Shown here one piece after another: positions 33,701 to 43,763 of a DNA stretch of 64,000 nucleotides. How positions within the stretch are numbered: the first letter of the stretch is position 1; every line of letters starts with the position of its first letter. The stretch is from the NCBI GenBank assembly GCA_015698045.1, contig BLAL01000049.1, forward strand, positions 124,001 through 188,000, read 5' to 3'. This stretch comes from Rhizophagus clarus (Eukaryota > Glomeromycota > Glomeromycetes > Glomerales > Glomeraceae). The notes beneath the pieces are model-generated. The model searched no databases. It was not told where the DNA came from and worked only from the letters and a program-made list of their open reading frames with translations. The position numbers and the translations under genes are program-made.

Positions 33701-36222
33701 AGATGTATCTTCACCATAAAATTTGTTTAAGGCTATCTTTGATGCTTCTAAAGTATAGCCAAGTTTTCTTTGTTCTATCTCATATAGTAAGGGATCATAG
33801 TATATGCACCATAACAACGGTGATATGACTTCCCCTTGATCAATTCCAATTAACACGTCATATGGATCGGTCAATCTATAAGCGGTAATTACTTGATTTT
33901 GTCGATTTTTAAAGAGGCTAGATATTATTTTTATAAAATTGGGCGGTATCTTAATACGTTCTATCGCCTTTTCTAGCATGAAATATTAACACGATCATAG
34001 GCTTTTCCTAAATCCTAGGAAAGAAGCCAAAGTTCTTTATTATTTTCTTTCGCGTCTTGTATTATTTCATTAACCATGCGGATTGGCTCGAAGGTGGAGT
34101 TGCCTGGTAAAGCAGCGAATTGGTTTCCTTTGAGCACATTATTGTTCTTCAATATTCGACTAAGGCGTCTATTTAGTAAACTGATGAAAGCTTTTCGAGG
34201 AGTTTCGAGGAGCGTAATCGGTCTGGTGTTTGTTAAATTAGCGAAGAAGGGTTTCAGTTTAGGGATCGGGTATATTGTAGCTTTTTTCCATTCGTCAGGT
34301 ATATTATTTAAATCCATACATACACATATAAACGCGTGTAGAAAGGATTGATTATCTTCATTCAAATGTTTTAGCATTTCATAAAATATACCAGAAGGAT
34401 CAGAGGCTTTATTATTAGGGAGAGATTTAACATTATCGATCCATTCGTCTAGCGTTGGATATTTTATTAAATCACTATATATGGTGTATTGAACATCACG
34501 TTTAGGTTGATATTGATCTTGCCATTCGGGATGTTGGGATAAATCTTTCTCACAATTGATAGCGCCAGCTATCATTTGGAAATGAAGGTTAGTTTGTTCT
34601 TTAACTTCAGTTTCTTCAGTATAAAGAATATCTTCATTGTTATCATTTTTATAAACTTTATCAATAGATAATGAAGTATGGGGACGTTCCAAAACAGATT
34701 TGATCATTTTCTTTTTATCTGTTTTGTAATTTTGATTCCTTTCTTGTATGAACGTGTCCATCATGTTCTTCTTGTATTCATATGTTGCATTAATATATTT
34801 AGATTCTAATATAATGATGGTGTTTTGTAGAATATCTTTATACTGAAAGGTTTTATCACGTAAAAAGCGATTAGAGATTGAAATGTTGTGTCTTTTCGTA
34901 ATTGAGATGAAGTCTGACAAGGAACTTGATCTAATACCGTTACTTCTTCTATGCAAGGCGGTAATATGAGTTATTATTTTTTGCCTATTTTCTATTGACC
35001 TATCATTGAAGTCTAGTTTTGCTCTACGTGTCCTGTTGAGCATTCCTTTCAACATGTTCAAATCTTTTTTTAAGTCAGAATCGTATAGTGAATGACGATT
35101 CTGTTTAATTTTTTTCTTTTTTTATTTGATGTTGCGTTTGGCGCTATGCATTATGGCTTTTCTGAATAAACTCCATAATTGATTTAACTGTTTTTGTGAG
35201 TTAATACCTCTTATCTTGTTGGTTGTGAGTTTAATATTTGGATCATCCAAATACTCACTTATGTCTTTATTGAATTTATCCCAATTCCATTCTCCATCTG
35301 TTTTTTGCATTTCATCATAACAATAAATTGTCTTTGGAAGAGTTTGGCGTTTCTGTGTATTATTCTTATTGATAATAATATCATCTATGAAAAGATCCAG
35401 AGTGATCATTCGGTGGTCTGTTTTAATGACCGGTTGAACGTCTTGTGGTTTACTATCCATAGTTGATAACATAAGATCTATATTACACCATATATAATCT
35501 ATTTTATTGTGCGCGTGATTTGGGTTGTTTGGAATGTATGTGTACATATCTGATATGTCATCGCAGAAAACTGAAGTTGATTCTTTGATGAAGTGTTTTT
35601 TGAAATAATTGAATATGTCATGCCGCCAATGTGATGCATCAAGGAGTTCATATTCATTCCATTTGGTGTTAAAATCTCCCATTATAATAATGTCTTTAAC
35701 GAAAGAGTCCAGACACTGGTTTGTCCAATGTTCAATTTGTTTGTATAGCCTTTTAACTTGCGGCTTTTCCTTGTCTTGTACATTAATATATGCTTGGACA
35801 ATACGGATTTTCTTATTTTTAGTATAGAAGTCAATGAAACCTATTCGTCCTTCGAAATGTTGGAATTGTTGTACATAAATGGCGAATTCTTTTTTAACTA
35901 AGAATCTGATGCCTGTCCCCTTCTTCTCTTTTGTCGTAAAGTATAATTTGAATTTATCTTGAACTGTATGTTCTAGAATTCTTAATGTATTTTTATTGAC
36001 GTTAGTTTCAGCCAGACCGAGGATATCGATATTATTGGTTGTCATATATTCCATTACATCTACAATTTTTTCTTGATTAATTGTTTGTATATTAAGAGTT
36101 GCAATTCTAAAATTAATTTTTTGTATTTGAGGAACATGTTTTAGTGAATTTTTTTGTTTCTGTATTGAGGAGAGGGGTTTAATTGAATTTGATTTTTTGT
36201 TTTTTGATTGAGTGTCCATCAT
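30749..36222 (-). pseudogene. LINE ORF2 (APE endonuclease-RT-RNase H), broken
   Basis: Endonuclease at 36222-35122: 'FRIATLNIQT', 'ILGLAETNVN', 'IIMGDFNTKW', 'NKIDYIWCN' and 'TDHRMI' keep the catalytic residues. Reverse transcriptase at about 34700-33569: 'LPNNKASDPSGIFYEMLKHL', 'NQFAALPGNSTFEPIRMVNE', 'DLGKAYDRVN', and 'SSAYMDNTQW' where the active site would be YMDD. RNase H near 32030-31770: 'FYTDGS', 'AELFAILL', 'NTDSQ'. The end carries CPLC...H..C and a tail to the stop at 30749. In-frame stops start at 35124, 34017, 33571, 33373, 31669, 31561 and 31171, and a one-base frameshift lies near 33980. All stops are TAA, TAG or TGA explicable by one C-to-T change from CAA, CAG or CGA. ORF2 would nick target DNA and copy the RNA into the genome; this copy cannot. 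Confidence 0.9.
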
Positions 36223-36260
36223 AATTGCACACTGATAGTTGATGGTAGAGTGAAGAAGAT

Positions 36261-38638
36261 TTACGCGTTGATGTTACTTTTGACATCAGCCTCTTCTTCT
36301 TCATTGTCCGTTGGAAGATACTCCTCATTATCTTCTAACGAGATAAATTGTTGTTCTGTTGTAGATGAAGTGGCAAAACCTAAAAAGTTTTGTAAGGCAC
36401 CTTCGATCATTCTTTGAAGTCCGCTAGTAGCTTGATCTACTTTTTGTACTAGCGTACGTTGGGTATGAAGCATATTTTCAATTTGTTCCTCTTCTGAGGA
36501 AGATGAGTTATCATAGGCTGGATCTTTTCTGACTCTTTTGTTTTGTTCATTTTTATCATTTTTTGGAGACGAAGTTAAGGGGTTTGGAGATCTGGCTACA
36601 GATGAGTGTAAAATACCAGATGCTGTAATATTTTTAAGGCGTTCATCTTGTTCTTTCCTGAATTGATTAATCGTTGAGTCAAATTGGTCAATGTGAGTTC
36701 TGAGTTCAGAGAACTGCTGGGTGATTTGGACTTCTAATGTTTTCACAAGATTGTCTACGAGTGAATGTAAGTATTGTTATTGTTTGTCAGAGGGATTCTT
36801 GGTTTGATTATTTGATCCCTCTTTATTGGTGCCTCGATGTTGAGACTTATTATTTGGGGAGTGAGTTGTAGCGTGTTTGTTGTTGTTATGTGCAGGATTT
36901 TTTCCTTTGGGGTGGTTCTTGTTCTGATTTGAAGCGTTGTTTCTGTTAAGAGGGTTGGTTGGGGTTGCATTGGATTTGACTACTTGAGCATATGATCTAT
37001 TTTTGTTTTGCGCAGTTAATTTAGTCCTTTCTTTCCATGCAGCCTTAACTGTATTGTTGCGTTTGTTTGTACGTTTTTTGATATTACATCCAGCGTATAA
37101 ATGGTCTGGATTGCCACAATTGTTGCAAATATTACGTTTGATAGTGGGGTCTGATATAAACAAGGGTTTATCTATTTTGCCCTGTTTAATACTGAACTTT
37201 TTCTTCATCGCAATTTCTTTATCTTCTTCATTCTTGAAGTTGACATAAGCGTAAGTGAAAGGTTTATAATGAAACGGGTTTCTTGGGATGAAGCAAGTCA
37301 TTGCATTCATCTCATCTAAGATTGGTCGTAAATTGATGGCTGTAGTACCTATGGGTAAGCCAGATAGGCAGAGATTATATTATTTCCGTTGGTCTCTTTG
37401 TTCTTCTGATAAAAGGATGGGCGTCACTCTGACATATTCTTTGCCGATGAAGTGCGACCATTTGTGATAAAAGCGTTGGACTGAGTTTGCATCTTTGTAT
37501 GTGATGTAAGCTTGTTGGTATTGCCCTTGAGCTTTTGTATTGATTTTTTCAATCTCTCTAAGGAGACTGAATGAGTTTTGAATTGTTTTCTTTTCAGTGT
37601 ACAACGGGATGTCAAACACTTGAATTGTGCGTTCTTTCTCATTGTCGATTTCTTCCTTATTTTTCTGCGGTTTTTCTTTCATCACAGATTTAAATTGGAA
37701 GGTAGTATCCTTTTCTACGATATTACCATCTTGGTCTTCTTCGTTAATTTTAATATGGAATCTTCCTTGCAGGACTTTATTATAGCTATCTTCATTACTA
37801 AAAATAGCTTTAACGATGTTAATAAGCTTGTTTTTATCATTTTCTTGACGTATGGGTTGGTGTGCAGGTTTGGCGTATTCGAAACCTAGGTAGTGTTGTA
37901 ATAATTTCAGCACTTCGTGTGCTTTATCAGTCTTCCTTACATGTGGAAGATTGTTGCTTTCAGTATAGACAGTAAACAACTTGGGGATGAGAACAAAACT
38001 GTCTTCATTATCAGATATAGTAATAATTTCAGGTTGATCAACAGGTTGTTCGTTAACCTATTGGGAGGCTGATTTTTGATCTACATCCATTTTTAGATCA
38101 GATGGTTGTTGATCGATGATCTGGATTTGTCTTTTTTAAATAACCTGTTTGAACGAGTTTGTTGATCCTCCTGATTTGGCGAATCAGTCACCATAGCGTC
38201 TTCATTTGAATCGGAGGCATAGCAGGTGAACGTGGTTTGTTTCTTAACAGAATTATTGACTTGTTTTGAAGTAATACGATCTAGGCGCAGTTTGAAAACT
38301 GGATGATCTGCACCATCCTCAAGTGGACCGTTCTTTTTTTCAGCAAAGAGGTCGTTAACGAGAGAACGTTCAGTTTTTAAGTTGGAAGTAAGAGCTTTTT
38401 TTTTAGCAATAGCTTGCTCTTCTGCCAGAGTAAGTTTAGCTTTCGAGGCCATGATTTCTTTTTTAACAGTTATAGAGGGACCTTTGGCGGAGGCGCCTTG
38501 GTCAGTTTGCTGAAACGAAGTATTGGAAGCAATACTTGGAGCTGGAATAACAACAATGGGTTTCTCGACGGGTACAACCACCTTGGGTTGGTTTGTAGCA
38601 GACTTATTAGCAAGACGAGCACTTCTTTTATTAGTCAT
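36261..38638 (-). pseudogene. LINE ORF1 (RRM + zinc-knuckle protein), broken
   Basis: The segment 38638-38093 starts MTNKRSARLANKSATNQPKV and is Lys/Ser rich. After a frame change the protein continues from about 38088. It has stops at 38060-38058 (TAG), 37382-37380 (TAA) and 36779-36777 (TAA). Two RRM-like segments are visible: 'RTIQVFDIPLYTEKKTIQNS...QAYITYKD' and 'YNLCLSGLPIGTTAINLRPI...YAYVNFKN'. They are followed by a CCHC knuckle (CNNCGNPDHLYAGC; spacing C-x2-C-x4-H-x4-C) and an Asn/Lys-rich basic linker. The tail (VQITQQFSELRTHIDQFDST) is probably coiled coil. LINE ORF1 proteins bind the element RNA and act as chaperones. The reading frame lies only about 38 bases upstream of ORF2. Confidence 0.8.
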
Positions 38639-38722
38639 GTTTAGAATAAAGGACTTTTATATATCGCTTTTTTCAAAATTATTTTATGCAAAATTTTGGT
38701 ACAGAGATCGATGAGAAAGAGT

Positions 38723-38745
38723 TTTATATTAAATAATTCATTATA
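38723..38745. repeat. Right target-site duplication of the LINE (23 bp)
   Basis: Identical to 30318-30340 over 23 bases. It lies directly upstream of the LINE 5' end on the minus strand. Confidence 0.92.
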
Positions 38746-39711
38746 CTATATTAAATTAATAATTTATTATATAAAATTTTGATTATAAAAAAAACTTTTT
38801 TTATAGATTTGTAAATTAATTTTTTATAGAAAAAATAAGTTTTATTTTATTATAACTTGTTATTTCACAACTAAGTTTACAATTTTAACATAAAAAATGA
38901 ATTTTATAATACAAAATATATTTAACTATAACAGTCAGTAGAAATGTCACAAGACTTGCCGATCATTAATAAATTTAATTTGTGTAATAATAATCCTAAA
39001 ATTTTATATCAAAGTCAATTTTTTAGCTATATACTTAAAATTTTTTAAATTTTCACCATTGATCCTTTTTGTATTGTATTACATATTTTTATAGTTTTAA
39101 AACCATTTTAGTATTTATACAGTATATAAAAATATTATTGACATAATTTTATCCATTTTTTCACCTTTATATTACTGATTGAACTGTTAAATGTATTTAA
39201 AAGTTTCAAAAAACTACCTAAATATACACTTTTCATAACTATTTTTCATAAAACATAAGCAGGAAGTAGCAGTTTAGGTGATAGTTTTTGTAAAAACTTT
39301 AAATTGTTGTTTTATATTAATTACAATCAGGTAGTCCTTATTTTTTTTATTATACAAAATTTATATAGCTTAATTATTTTTATTAACACGATAATTCTAC
39401 CAATTATAAACCCTTTTTTTATCCCATTCAGATTCAAGTGATTGAAGAATTTTGTCATATATATGAGTTAGAATTCTTTCTTTATAAGACAATAAACAGC
39501 TGAGTATTTCTTTTTCATATTTAAGTATTTTTTTTCATTTTTTAGGCATCTCATTATTAACTTATAGCTAAAATAACAAGAAAATAAATAAAAAAACTAG
39601 GTATGTAATTACAAATTATGCATACCTTCGGTTGTATTTCTTCATGCCTTCTCTTTTGCTTTGTAATCTTTTTTTGATTAACATAATCCTTATACTTTGT
39701 TCAGCAAATTC
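38746..39711. other. AT-rich DNA with a transposon terminus-like sequence
   Basis: No gene. Around 38945-38992 the plus strand reads GAAATGTCACAAGACTTGCC followed by GATCATTAATAAATTTAATT and TGTGTAATAA. This matches the inward-reading right end of the element at 43202-48084 (reverse complement of about 48000-48060), so it is probably the 3' terminus of the copy whose gene relic lies at 39712-40025. Confidence 0.45.
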
Positions 39712-40025
39712 CTAAAACACACCTTCCTTGTGCATTTTGAGTTCATTTTTTATCACATTCTGTTTATAAATCATTTGCATTCGTTCTAAATCACTGTTAT
39801 AACATGCAATTAATTTTTCACAGTCTTCCTTATGTATTTCAGGCAGTTTAAGATCTTTAAAAATATCATGTGATAACAGGTCCATCATGCCAAAAATTAC
39901 AACTAAATTATCTACTAGTTCCCATAACACTTTTCTTCTGGAATCAACTGCACGTTTACTTTGAGAAATTAAAGTATCTTTAAGATATTCACTTAAAAGT
40001 AAGTCAACTCTATCTTTTTCTTCTT
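39712..40025 (-). pseudogene. C-terminal relic of the unrecognised mobile-gene family, copy 2
   Basis: The minus strand reads 'DRVDLLLSEYLKD', 'KVLWELVDNLVVIFGMMDLL', 'SHDIFKDLKLPEIHKEDCEK' and 'LIACYNSDLERMQMIYKQ'. Copy 1 at about 46550-46860 (plus) reads 'DRIDLLLYEYLDN', 'ESLWSLVNNLIDVFGMTDPL', 'SHKLFQEYPPTELHHQGAER' and 'LIAYYEKGLE.IKAVYRQ'. The alignment is collinear. No domain name can be given. Only the C-terminal end is left here, stopping at 39712. Confidence 0.65.
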
Positions 40026-40112
40026 ATACAGTTAGTATCGCATGAACTCACATTACGTGTCATGTAATCAAAGTTTAAAAAAAAGATCTTTATGCTTTTT
40101 TTAAACTTTTAA

Positions 40113-40305
40113 CGAAACTCTTTCCTTTTTCATTTGCCATTGACTTTTTCCTTGCCCTCCCCTTTCTTTTGTTTTTCACATCCTTTTGTCCTTCCTTATC
40201 TTTTATCTTTCCCTTTCTTTCGTCTTTTTCCTTCCCTTCGTCTTTTCCTTTCCTTTTCCCTTTTCCCCTCTTTCTCTTTTCCCATTTCTCTCGACCTTCT
40301 GTTAA
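40113..40305 (+). repeat. Long polypyrimidine tract
   Basis: About 190 bases are almost only C and T on the plus strand (blocks such as CTTTTTCCTTCCCTTCGTC). Perfect mirror-repeat or triplex potential was not assessed. It lies immediately upstream of the mini-intron array and could be its promoter or first intron. The open frames through it are Pro/Ser/Phe/Leu-only and are not credible genes. Confidence 0.7.
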
Positions 40306-40349
40306 AAAAAACCTTTACGAAATATCTGATTTTTACGTAGTTATTTTGG

Positions 40350-41800
40350 TCTTCTTAGACACGAAACTTCAAGTAAGTTTTTCTTTTTTTCTTCCAATTA
40401 CTTTTATTTAATGAACGGTTTTTAACAGTTCATTTTCTTTCTTTTTTTTAGGCGTTCTCTCAGATCTCTTCCTTGAAACTCGGTGGGAGAACTTATTTTT
40501 CTTTAATTTTTTAACAAACTTTGTTAATAGTTTGTTTTTTTCTTTTGTAGACAACTGGTTGGCTTTTCAGGATATCTGAACGTCTGTAATTTGTTGATTT
40601 GTTTCTTTTTTTACAGCTCTTCGACTCTTTGAAGTATTTCAGTGAGAGGGGAAGGGGGAGTAGTTTTTGTATTATTTGATTTAATGAAACATCGCTTAAC
40701 ATTTGGGTTTCTTTCTTTTTTAGGTGACCGATCTTTAGACACGAAGAGCTTCTTTAATTACTCTTTAACGAAACTTATGTTTTGTTTTTCTTTCTTTTAG
40801 GAAACTGAACCTTATGTGGAATTTCAATGGTTAAGTTTGTTTTTTTTAATTATTTTCTTTTTTTTTCTAATAAAACTTACGGTTTGTCTTTCTTTCTAAA
40901 GGAAACTGACCTTTAGACTCAGAATTTTGGTAAGATTGTTGTCTTTTTTTAATTAATTTTTTTAGTTCCTTCTTTAATGGAACTACTTTTTTTAGGCGAT
41001 TAGTTCTTCAGATTCTTGGCGTATGAATAGAGAACATATAGGATCTCGGTGAGAAATTGGACGGTAGAAATTCAGTAAGCAATTCAGTAGACAAACGTCT
41101 TTTTTTTATTTCTTTTCGCAATGATTATTAACATTTCGTTATTATTCTTTTTTAGATGACCAGTTTCTTGAATATTTGGATGCAGTATTCGGCAAAGTAA
41201 AAAAAAATTAATTTTTTTTTTGTAATTTAACGAACATTACTAACGTTCGCTTTTTTTTTCCTTTTTTTTAGGTGGTTTTCAAGTTTCTCTTGGGATCGAT
41301 TGGATATTGGTAAACAAAAAAAACAAATTTTTCTTTTCACTTTTATTTTAACAAACTATTGCTAACAGTTCATTTTATTTTATTTTTTTTTAGACGATTC
41401 AATGGTGATTATCTCGAAAGTTTGAACTTGGATTTTAGTAAGTAAAAAAGTGAATTTTTTTTCACTTTTATTTTAACGATCATTACTCATTGATCATTTT
41501 TTTTTAGATAATTTCTCAAGTCTCTGATGCAATACCTGCAGGTAAAATTGTTTTTTAATTTTTCGTATTATTTCAACGAATATTATACTAATATTCATTT
41601 TTTTTTCTTTTTATAGGAAAATCAGCTTCACTGAAACCAGATAAAGTTTTATAGAAGAATAGTCTCAAAAAAAGCGATCATAAAGCTCTATGTAAATATA
41701 CCTTAGGCCACCATCAATAGCCTTCAGTTTTTACCTAAAAAATGTTAACATTTTTTTTCTTTCCATTTTTTTTTTTAGAAAATTGGTCTGGCTTTGAACT
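40350..41800 (+). ncRNA. Candidate transcript with a tandem array of mini-intron-like modules
   Basis: About eleven modules, 70-150 bases apart, each end in a T-rich polypyrimidine stretch plus AG (for example 40451, 40550, 40722, 40800, 41271, 41509). Donor-like GTAAGT/GTAAAA words precede several (40373, 41308, 41436, 41540). Between donor and acceptor most have a short hairpin: ATGAAC/GTTCAT (40411/40428), ACAAACT/AGTTTGT (40514/40529), CGAAC/GTTCG (41231/41245), GATCA/TGATC (41478/41491), GAATATT/AATATTC (41578/41590). Loops often contain branch-point-like TACTAAC, TGCTAAC or TTAAC. Exon-like pieces of 30-60 bases share a loose theme (gAcC.gaTCTTTAGAC). No continuous protein frame was found through them. 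It may be a multi-intron non-coding RNA, a decayed gene or an introner-like array. AATAAA-like signals follow near 41935. Confidence 0.45.
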
Positions 41801-41973
41801 ATAAATGCGTTTCTTTGCCACATTGGTCTTAATAGATAGTGGTTGTAGATGAATGGCAGACGGATGGATGGATGAGAATGATAATATATAGATAAATATT
41901 AGATAGAATTTTATATGTATAATATGTAACTATTAATAAAATGTAGCTATAAATAAATGTTAATAAAACTACT
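41801..41973. other. 3' flank of the mini-intron array
   Basis: AT-rich with a short GGATGGATGGAT run (about 41862) and an ATTAATAAAATG polyadenylation-like word. No gene. Confidence 0.4.
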
Positions 41974-42235
41974 ATTATTCAGCCTTAAAAAACCTCTAGT
42001 TTGACCTATTTATCAATAATATTCAGATTATATATAGTAGTCAAATATAGTTTTTTTTTAGGTCGAATAAATATGTAAATGTCCTAATATAGGTCAAATT
42101 TTTCTTTCTGAATTTGAGACGATTAGCACCCTAAATGTGCCAAAAAAATCGGCCTCAATTTGACATAGGTTAGATCATCATTTGACCTATATTCAACCTG
42201 GTCAAATTTAGGCTGAATTATCCTTTTTCGACTAG
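41974..42235. repeat. Dispersed ~262-bp repeat, family B copy 1
   Basis: Matches 61275-61549 in inverted orientation along its whole length. Shared words include AACCTCTAGTT, GGTCGAATAAATATGTAAAT and ATCGGCCTCAATTTGACATA. GGTCAAA/TTCGACC words recur inside. The ends do not form a clean terminal inverted repeat, so its class is open: MITE, solo fragment or other. Confidence 0.8.
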
Positions 42236-42543
42236 TAATACTTCAGTGCCTCCTCGTCTATATCTATTGCTGCAAATCAAGATTGTCTGATATTATGCCA
42301 GATACGATATCTTTAATATCTTTAAAAATAGCGTCTTTATATCATTAAAAGAATAGCTCTATATTATCAAATATAGCTTTTTATGGTATAAAATCTATTT
42401 TTGATGTTTAAAGTACAGGTTTTCTAACTGTAAAAATGGTTTCTAAACAAAATAAAATGTTTTTGTTTCTGTCAAAAATTGGTCAACGGATTAACAGCCA
42501 GAGTTTTTCCTGGGTATTTCTTAATTTAAAAATCAATTTCCTA
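42236..42543. other. No gene seen
   Basis: AT-rich sequence upstream of a hAT relic; possibly its eroded body, with no motif visible. Confidence 0.35.
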
Positions 42544-43167
42544 ATATTAATATTTTAGTTAGTATTATTTTATTAGTGTCACTTTTGAATGCGAATATAG
42601 AAAGAGTGTTTTCTCAACATAAGTTAACAAAAACTAGATTATATAATAGGTATACATGAAGTTGAAATTAAAACCCAAAAGTCAAAATATTTTGACTTGA
42701 GAAGGTCAAAAGTTAAAATTAAAGTCGAAATAATTGAAATTACATCATAGTCATGTGATTTTTATAATTATAATTTAATACTAAATTTTAAATGTAAATA
42801 ACTCTGTCAATATTGATGCTACAGATATGCAACACATATCATTGAAATCCTCTCGATGAGCTGAATTTAACCATATAAAGATCATAAAAATCAGATCACT
42901 AGATGTAGAAATCATTAACTTTGAATTTTAATATTATTATTTACTATAAAAATCACATGATTATAATGTAATTTTGGTCATTTTGACTTTTAAAGGGGCT
43001 CAGGTCAAAATCATTTTGACCATTTTGACTATTTTGAGAGTCAAAATTAATCAATTTTAGTTTCATATATAGTAATAGGTTAAATGTTGAAACATTAGAT
43101 ATGCATTTAATAATATTTCTAAATGCACCTGATAATATTGAAGAATTTAATTAGAATAAGACATTTA
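42544..43167 (+). pseudogene. hAT transposase C-terminal relic, split by an insertion
   Basis: 42557-42651 reads 'LVSLLNANIERVFSQHKLTK' plus 'TRLYNR', and 43081-43167 continues 'LNVETLDMHLIIFLNAPDNI' plus 'EEFN' before a stop. Together these give the hAT dimerisation block in its usual order, interrupted by the element at 42652-43072. Only this C-terminal end is visible. A second, different hAT relic is at 9393-9605. Confidence 0.7.
42652..43072. mobile_element. 421-bp non-autonomous element nested in the hAT relic
   Basis: Flanked by the 8-bp direct repeat TAATAGGT (42644-42651 and 43073-43080). The left end ATACATGAAGTTGAAATTAA is matched imperfectly by the reverse complement of the right end (ATATATGAAACTAAAATTGA). 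An 8-bp duplication is typical of hAT-type insertions. Removing it and one copy of the repeat rejoins the hAT reading frame. Many GTCAAAAT words lie inside; no coding capacity. Confidence 0.7.
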
Positions 43168-43763
43168 ATCAATAGAAAAATGAACATATATGACAAGTAA
43201 ACACTAATAATATTTGAATTTTATATTATAATATCAATCACCGGTCATGTCACGGGCCAGTGTATTGAACTAATTTTAATCATAGGAGTCATAAACCTGA
43301 ATGATTGGATGCAAATAGGCCACTTTACGGCCTATCTTTACCAATCAATGAAAGGCCTATAGTCGAGATAAACACACATATTGATCACTTATATGAAATA
43401 ACCAGTTTTAACCATTTTTAATTAAAAAAAAAATTATATAATAATGTGTACTGAAATTTCCCACATAGTTTCACATCATATTGAAGCTATTGTGTATTAA
43501 TTTTTTCTAAAATTGGATAGTTATTGAATTATTTTTATAATAAAAAACTGGTTTTATTAACGAAAAATCACAAAATTTGACCAATATACAAATATGTGAT
43601 AATCTTGTTTAACCTATGTTTGTAATATTAAGATAATTGAATCTTGACGTTAGAAAAAAGATATTTTTGCATTTATACAATGAAGAAAAGTCATCAGAAA
43701 CTTGCATCTCACATTCTATTTTATTCTATTTTTGCGAATTTTTGAAATCCTGATTAATTACAA

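Larger units (their letters stand above)
30341..38722 (-). mobile_element. Complete non-LTR retrotransposon (LINE), 8.4 kb, inactive
   Basis: The element is bounded by a perfect 23-bp target-site duplication. It begins at 38722 with an 84-base leader before the ORF1 ATG (38638). It encodes ORF1 (RRM-like domains and a zinc knuckle) and ORF2 (APE endonuclease, reverse transcriptase, RNase H, C-terminal CCHC), and ends in a simple (TAAAAA)n-type tail at 30341-30376. The order and domains place it among I/Tad-like LINEs with RNase H; the exact clade needs phylogeny. At least ten in-frame stops and two frameshifts, plus a damaged YxDD box, make it non-autonomous. It looks full-length rather than 5'-truncated. 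Confidence 0.9.

Noticed and set aside
31100-38714. Plus-strand frames inside the LINE (for example 32652-32843, 34076-34351, 35609-35827, 37578-37889, 38414-38644)
   Set aside because: They lie opposite the recognised LINE proteins and have no domain; shadows.
40134-40411. Two overlapping plus-strand frames of 68-80 codons
   Set aside because: They translate a polypyrimidine tract (Phe/Ser/Pro/Leu only) with no domain.
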